From positions 73,400,260 to 73,464,259 of the forward strand of contig OZ026525.1 in the NCBI GenBank assembly GCA_964019695.1: a stretch of DNA of 64,000 nt, written 5' to 3'. Under the pieces are notes generated by a model. The model had not been told where the DNA came from, searched no databases, and saw nothing but the letters and a program-made list of their open reading frames with translations. The position numbers were made by a program, and so were the translations under genes. The DNA comes from Loripinus fragilis (Eukaryota; Mollusca; Bivalvia; Lucinida; Lucinidae). Of the stretch, positions 59,099-64,000 are shown one piece after another. Positions within the stretch are counted from its first letter, which is position 1. Every line of letters starts with the position of its first letter.

Positions 59099-59880
59099 GG
59101 CCCGGAATTACAATGCCTCCTTAAAGTTAAGGTAAACTTGAGTTAAGTATAGATATTTTAACATGCTATATTAGCTGCTAAAATTTGCTTGGATCGATGC
59201 AGTACTTGTGGTCAAAGATACCATTGTGATCTACAGAAAAAAATGAAACTATTTTTATTTTGATCAGTTGGAAACGTTATTTTTGTCATCTTGAAAAATC
59301 AATACCACAATGTGCTGGTTGCGATGCACCATTCACTGTACGTCACTTCCTTTTGAAGTGTGGCGATTTTGCACAAGTAAGAAATAATTGCTTCCATGTT
59401 GATAACATGAAATAATTATTTCAATATATACATATTGATGGTATTATGACATTTTTAAGACAAATAAATCTTTTAAACAAAATCTAATTGCTATTTTTTA
59501 AAATCATGATTTGTTTAACATTTGTATCAGACCATAATACAGATTCTTTAAAGTTGTATTCTGTTCAGTTAAAGAACATGTACAGTTATCTGAATAGCTC
59601 TTTGAAACTGTCAGATATTGTACGTGGTCTCTCCTGTCAACAATCGTATTGCAACTGATTATCATTATACAAACTCATCATCATCATTCCTTTTATTTTA
59701 TCTTATAAGTTTTTACTTTTTCCATCCACATCATGTTTAGTTTAATACCGTCTGACACTAACGACCCACAAGGGTTGATGCGTCTTTAAGCACCAAGCAA
59801 ACAAACAAACAAACAAACAAACAAACAAACTTTTAAAAAGTCTTCCTTAACTTTAAGGAGGCATTGTTATTCCGGGCCCA
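59099..59880. mobile_element. Inverted-repeat element interrupted by a LINE 3' end
   Basis: The outer ends GGGCCCGGAATTACAATGCC (59099) and its complement (ending 59880) form a 35-bp near-perfect inverted repeat, one mismatch seen. Between them lies LINE-derived sequence, so the LINE probably landed in a foldback element. Confidence 0.65.
59299..59832 (+). pseudogene. LINE 3' end with (CAAA)n tail
   Basis: The plus strand codes PQCAGCDAPFTVRHFLLKCG then DFAQVRNN and a stop near 59416. This is the Cys/His motif that closes ORF2 of Jockey/CR1-type LINEs. A 3' untranslated region follows, with GACCCACAAGGGTTGATGCG, and then seven or more CAAA units (59788-59830). Only the 3' end is present (5' truncation). 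Confidence 0.75.
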
Positions 59881-60794
59881 TGAGAATAACTACAACATGG
59901 TTTAAGAATACCACTGGGGAATTGTTTGCCTCAAATTGTTTAAGTGGGAAAGTTAGTGTATGTTCTCACCAAAAGTGTTGGCAGCAATCAGAACTGTCTC
60001 GGCCAATTCCGCGAAATTCCGTTGAATCAGACCACGGATGTAGATCGAGGATCTACTTTGATCTACTTTGATAACGTGGGTGATAACGTGACACTGACGT
60101 TATAAAACGTGACGCAAACGTCACAGAAACCATGTTAGCACAATATGCAAGCGAACGGCTTAAATGAAGTTTATGATTTTTTTTCAATAAAATATCGCTA
60201 AAAACATATGCTTCATTTATTCTGCTGTTTAACTTTTCGGATAATCAGAATAATCGAGCTCAACCCACATGCTACAGAACTAATTTTCCATACGCCGGTT
60301 CCAGCTAACAAAATGGAGCTTTTTGATACATAGTATTACGCGTAATGCTCCTTTCATACACCCAAGCCATGATTTGTTTTCGAATTGTGGCGGACTTTCC
60401 CGAATAGGGTGGCAGGTCAGCATTTTTACTGTCATATTTGGCCAAGAGTGATACCCATTATCGCAAAAATACAATAAGTGATAGAATACATATTTCAGCG
60501 ATTTCAGCGATTTATTTTAAAGGACGTCGCTCAGTATTAACAGCAAAATTGACCTAGGAAATGGTCATAATATTTCATGATTCTTGTTTCCCATTCCGTT
60601 ATCAGCTAGTATATTATTGTCATGACATATCAAGTCTAATTCCTTTTGCTTATGATTCAACCATTTTTAAACTGCACATTTTATATGAAACTTCATAGAG
60701 CTCAGGTAATCGGTTTTAAACTATGCTCATGCTAAAAGGAAGAAGGCCACCATGAGCTTTATTAATGGTTTGTTTATTTCTCATAGTATTACAT

Positions 60795-61640
60795 GTAATC
60801 TGGTGCTCGCTATGTGAATGAAGTCCTTCATCCACATGTCCTGCCAATCTATCGAACTGTGGGAAACAATTTTCTCTTCCACCAAGGCAATGCCCCTATT
60901 ACTCGACTTTTCGCTTACTGTAAAGGCGGCTCCTCATGAATGCGTAATTAGGACTAGTCAACCTTAGGCATAGGTAACAGCTGGAAAGGAGGCGTGGTTT
61001 TATGCAAAAGTAACTGTATCATCTTGTGCGACCACCTTAGTCATTATTTAGTCCTTAAAACGCCAGCAAAATAACTGCATCTGAAAATGTCTATTAAACA
61101 TAAGCAGGGAGGCAAACATTGTGGACCACAATCAGACTGCTCCTACAGGAGCAGTCTGATCTGGGTCCACACTGTTTATCTATGAGGCTTCAAATAGTTT
61201 AGTGGACGACAAAAACATACATTTTGTATTTATGCGCTTTAAGGGTTAAGAAATGTGAGTTTAGTGTGTATACGGTTAGGATTTTCATGAAATGCACGAA
61301 CGTTTGCGCGGCTCAAAAAGCTTATTAACTCTTTCACCAAATTATAAATAAAACCTGATTCCCTTCCTTAGCAGATGAAATAGCCGAACCACGCCCAGAT
61401 ATGAATATTAAAGTTGCCGCCTTTACAGTAAGCGAAAAGTCAAGTAATATAAATGCAATAATGAAAGGAACTGTTTGCAAGCTGGTTATGCCATACCCCA
61501 TTAATTGGCCTCTCGGATCCTGATTCATCTCCAATCGACCACCTCTGGCACATTACCATAATCGGAACGCCAGCTGGTTGAACAATGCCATTGCATTCCA
61601 CAGGGGGTGTACAAGTGTTTACCCAGGCTCCTTCTAAGCA
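60795..61640 (+). pseudogene. Tc1/mariner transposase remnant split by a MITE
   Basis: Before the MITE (60812-60900) the frame reads ARYVNEVLHPHVLPIYRTVG then NNFLFHQGNAPIT, the Tc1 region around the second catalytic Asp (QDNAP-type; here QGNAP, the Asp is lost). After the MITE (61448 on) it continues VMPYPINWP and, one frameshift later, SDPDSSPIDHLWHI, equivalent to the SPDL-PIEHLW motif. Stops, shifts and the insertion make it dead. Confidence 0.75.
60898..61448. mobile_element. 551-bp MITE, second copy, inserted in Tc1 remnant
   Basis: Same family as 57063-57614 in opposite orientation, with ends ATTACTCGACTTTTCGC and GCGAAAAGTCAAGTAAT. The central inverted pair GGAGCAGTCTGATCTG is conserved. 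Confidence 0.8.
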
Positions 61641-61920
61641 TGCGCAAAAGAATCATAGAATGCATTAATAAAGGGGGCGGTCATACAAGATATGACTTCT
61701 TAAAATATATTTTGCGATCATTACATGTTCATGTCTATACTTAAGTTATTTTCAACAAAGCCGGCGAAACGGGATAGCCTTCTTTTTATTTGCATGAGTA
61801 TATGTGTATCTGGAAAAGGTACATAATAATGATGTGAATTTCCAAATTCAGCATTTCCTTAATGCCTGCTTTAGGCGTACAGACCACAGAAACGCCAATA
61901 TTTTAATTTTATTGAGTATG

Positions 61921-62590
61921 TCATATACTGAGGGAAAAAGTTTATCAATTATTTATAATAGGGTTTCCATGGGCGATCTTTAAAGCATTAGATCTTTTTA
62001 ATTGGCAAGTTCTCAAATATGTCAGTTGTTTAAAAAATGACTTAATCGCTACCCGAAAGTGGTCAAAAGAAACAATTCCGACTTCATAATGAGGATTTGG
62101 TCTGCTGGGCATTTGAATTTCAAACGTGTGTCAATTGTAAGGGAGGTAATTTGGAAAATACGAGTGTGGTCACATGCTGGGAAAGGGCTGCCCTCTTGAC
62201 TCTCGTTTGTGGTGTCTAACTGTGAGTTTGTCACTTTCCCATTGGTATCCTGGGTCAGGTGTGGTACTTGATTGTATAGATTCCTGATCTTTGCACCCTT
62301 ACTTACTTTCAACTAAAAACTGTACGAAAAGTGTGAACATAACATTCAGTTTTAAACCGTTTTCAATGTCTTGCTTTTGGATCTAAACATTTGACAGAAA
62401 AATGATTTTTTTAGTCGAAAACTATTCACACTATTGCCAGATAAGCTGTTTTAGCAAGGGGGCATACAATCAGACTTTACATTATGTGAAATGTCAACGT
62501 GTTAATGTCATCGTACTCTTGAACGTTTGTCAACATTTTTGACTATCAAATTAAAAGTCTTATTTCTTCTAAACTGTGAATCTAAAAGGT
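61921..62590. repeat. Dispersed repeat shared with 18300-18860
   Basis: Long match to part of the copy A-only insertion (for example ACCGTTTTC and CTATTCACACTATTGCCAG), same orientation. About 145 bp (near 62163-62312) are extra here, a further insertion or a deletion in the other copy. Confidence 0.7.
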
Positions 62591-62639
62591 AAAATGATAG
62601 TCCATGAAAGAAAGACAAAAAATTAAGATTTTCAATGTC

Positions 62640-63033
62640 AGATTTTTTAATATAAAATTTACTCTAAAAACGAAATCATATTTTGGGGGAATTACCAAAA
62701 TATATAATGCAATATCATGTTACCGCTTGGGAAAACAAATACTTTTTCACGTTTTCTAAAACGCTTGAGGTCATGAGCAATAATTCAAATTAAAATAAAA
62801 AAGCTGGATGACCATTACAACTTTTTAGCTGAACATTTAAGACTTAGCTTATGTCCAGAAAATTGGTCAAATACTGAAAGCTTCCACACGAGATTATGAA
62901 AAAATGAGCACGGTGACATATCCTTTTTATTTCATAAATTGACAGTCCATGTATAAAACAGACTCTATTTAAAGAATTGAAAAGATTTCAATTTGTAAAG
63001 TATTTATTTGCATATGTCCTTAAGTATTAAAGC
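62640..63033 (+). repeat. Inverted copy of the (TTAC)n-tailed repeat
   Basis: The reverse complement matches the body at 15520-15800 and 40610-40920 (GACAGTCCATG, CTTGAGGTCATGAGC). The simple-repeat tail is absent. Confidence 0.6.
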
Positions 63034-63074
63034 AGGTGAATATGTAGTAGGGATAGGAATATAATACACTTCTA

Positions 63075-63165
63075 CTGCCTTGCGGTAGAAGCCAGCTTCA
63101 CAGCGACGTGGTAGAGTGTTTGCCTTTAGATCCCGCAGCCCAGGTTCGATCCCCACCTAGGACAA
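63075..63165 (+). mobile_element. tRNA-like SINE head
   Basis: CAGCGACGTGGTAGAGTG (A-box-like) and CAGGTTCGATCCCCACC (B-box-like) lie 31 bp apart, as in tRNA-derived SINEs. The tRNA fold is incomplete, so it is not called a tRNA gene. The rest of the SINE is not delimited. Confidence 0.55.
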
Positions 63166-63169
63166 ACAT

Positions 63170-64000
63170 TGGCTACATTTCTTCAAAAAAGATAGCAGGT
63201 GTTGAAAAATGGCTGTAAAAATGTCAGATTGTAATATATTTTGAAAGCCGAAACTTTTGAAATTTACTGAAAAACATTCTGTTTAAGTTCAAATTAGTAT
63301 AGACACTGAAAAAATAATAATGCAGAGCAGTGAACTGGACGGAAAATAATGACATGAAAATGATCTGACTGCAGTATACTTTGGCTGTAAAAATAAACTA
63401 AATACGCAAATGCAGGAATACGGGGTATGTATGATTTCTGATGTATCATAACAGTGTTCTGTTTGAAAATAATATTTTTTTAATAAATGTTGATGGATAT
63501 AAGCTATGGATGGATCCTAAGAAAATCTGCTGAATTTCACTGTCAGCCCAGATATTTGTGCCACAAGCAGCATAACCAGTGTTATATCATTTGTGTAATT
63601 TATTATTTTCAGTTGAAAGTACCATTTTGGGTTACATATTTACAGAACATTTATTTTTTGGGGTCAGCGGTACAAATACCCCACCTACCGCCAGTATGAC
63701 GGTGAATAGATTACTCATATAATAGGAAGATGTGAACCTATCTTGTTACCGGCTCACGATTATAGCATATAAGCACCATTTTCACCAAAAATGAAAAAAA
63801 TGAGCAATATCCATAGCTATGTAAAAACGGAAGAAGTTTAGAACCCAAGTCAAATTTTCAAACTGTTTCAGAAATCAGGGGTGGTCGAAATGAATAACAC
63901 CCACGACCTCTAGATGATAGTATTTCTATAATAATTTTGCATTCTGAAGTAGAAAATATAACAAATAGTGATATGTTTAAACTTTCAGACAATTTTGCAT
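63170..64000. other. Non-coding, nothing recognised
   Basis: AT-rich sequence with no supported frame, exon or repeat. Confidence 0.4.

Noticed and set aside
63075..63165. tRNA gene
   Set aside because: A- and B-box-like sequences are present but the acceptor stem and anticodon arm do not pair convincingly; a SINE head is the better reading.

Overview
The window looks like nuclear DNA of an invertebrate animal, most likely a bivalve mollusc (inference). It is AT-rich, has spliced exons, and is filled with tRNA-derived SINEs, foldback MITEs, microsatellites and several classes of retroelement. It contains no bacterial-type operon, CRISPR array or rRNA. One 200-base run of N (19575-19774) is an assembly gap.

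Host gene content is small. Six short exons on the minus strand encode the C-terminal end of a cadherin-like surface protein. Two are shared upstream exons (56717-56978 and 48367-48494). They are followed by two alternative or duplicated pairs of terminal exons: pair B (45441-45506 and 39484-39722) and pair A (16821-16886 and 12384-12625). Splice phases match throughout, and both pairs end in a hydrophobic tail at a stop codon. The pairs sit in two copies of a segmental duplication of about 10 kb (copy A about 9.4-19.57 kb, copy B about 38.1-47.85 kb). Each copy serves as an empty-site reference for insertions in the other.

The 19.8-35.2 kb interval between the copies is a nest of transposons. 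A decayed minus-strand Ty3/Gypsy element is split by a second retroelement fragment (about 20.6-21.79 kb) and by a complete, young LTR retrotransposon on the plus strand (22033-33699). The young element has a single intact 1514-residue Gag-Pol in the order Gag, protease, integrase, reverse transcriptase, RNase H. That is a Copia-like order with Gypsy-type enzymes, as in the Gmr1 group. Its termini are complete: 5-bp target duplication, TG...CA LTRs, a tRNA-Leu primer site and, in the 3' LTR, a further 1.07-kb insertion.

Copy B carries a tyrosine-recombinase element (about 41848-44966) with a Gag-like pseudogene, a recombinase pseudogene and split direct repeats in the order A1-ORFs-B1-A2-B2 (DIRS/Ngaro/PAT style). 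It has no visible reverse transcriptase. Both A repeats hold a long palindrome with a 5-bp spacer that looks like a recombinase crossover site. Copy A preserves the uninterrupted site.

Elsewhere: a 371-bp higher-order tandem array (7.3-8.76 kb); a satellite-like array of about 176-bp monomers, many starting with an RFX X-box-like palindrome (52.6-55.4 kb), in the intron between the two shared cadherin exons; long TA microsatellites; a broken Tc1/mariner transposase split by a 551-bp MITE; LINE 3' ends; and several MITE and SINE families, some with clear target duplications.
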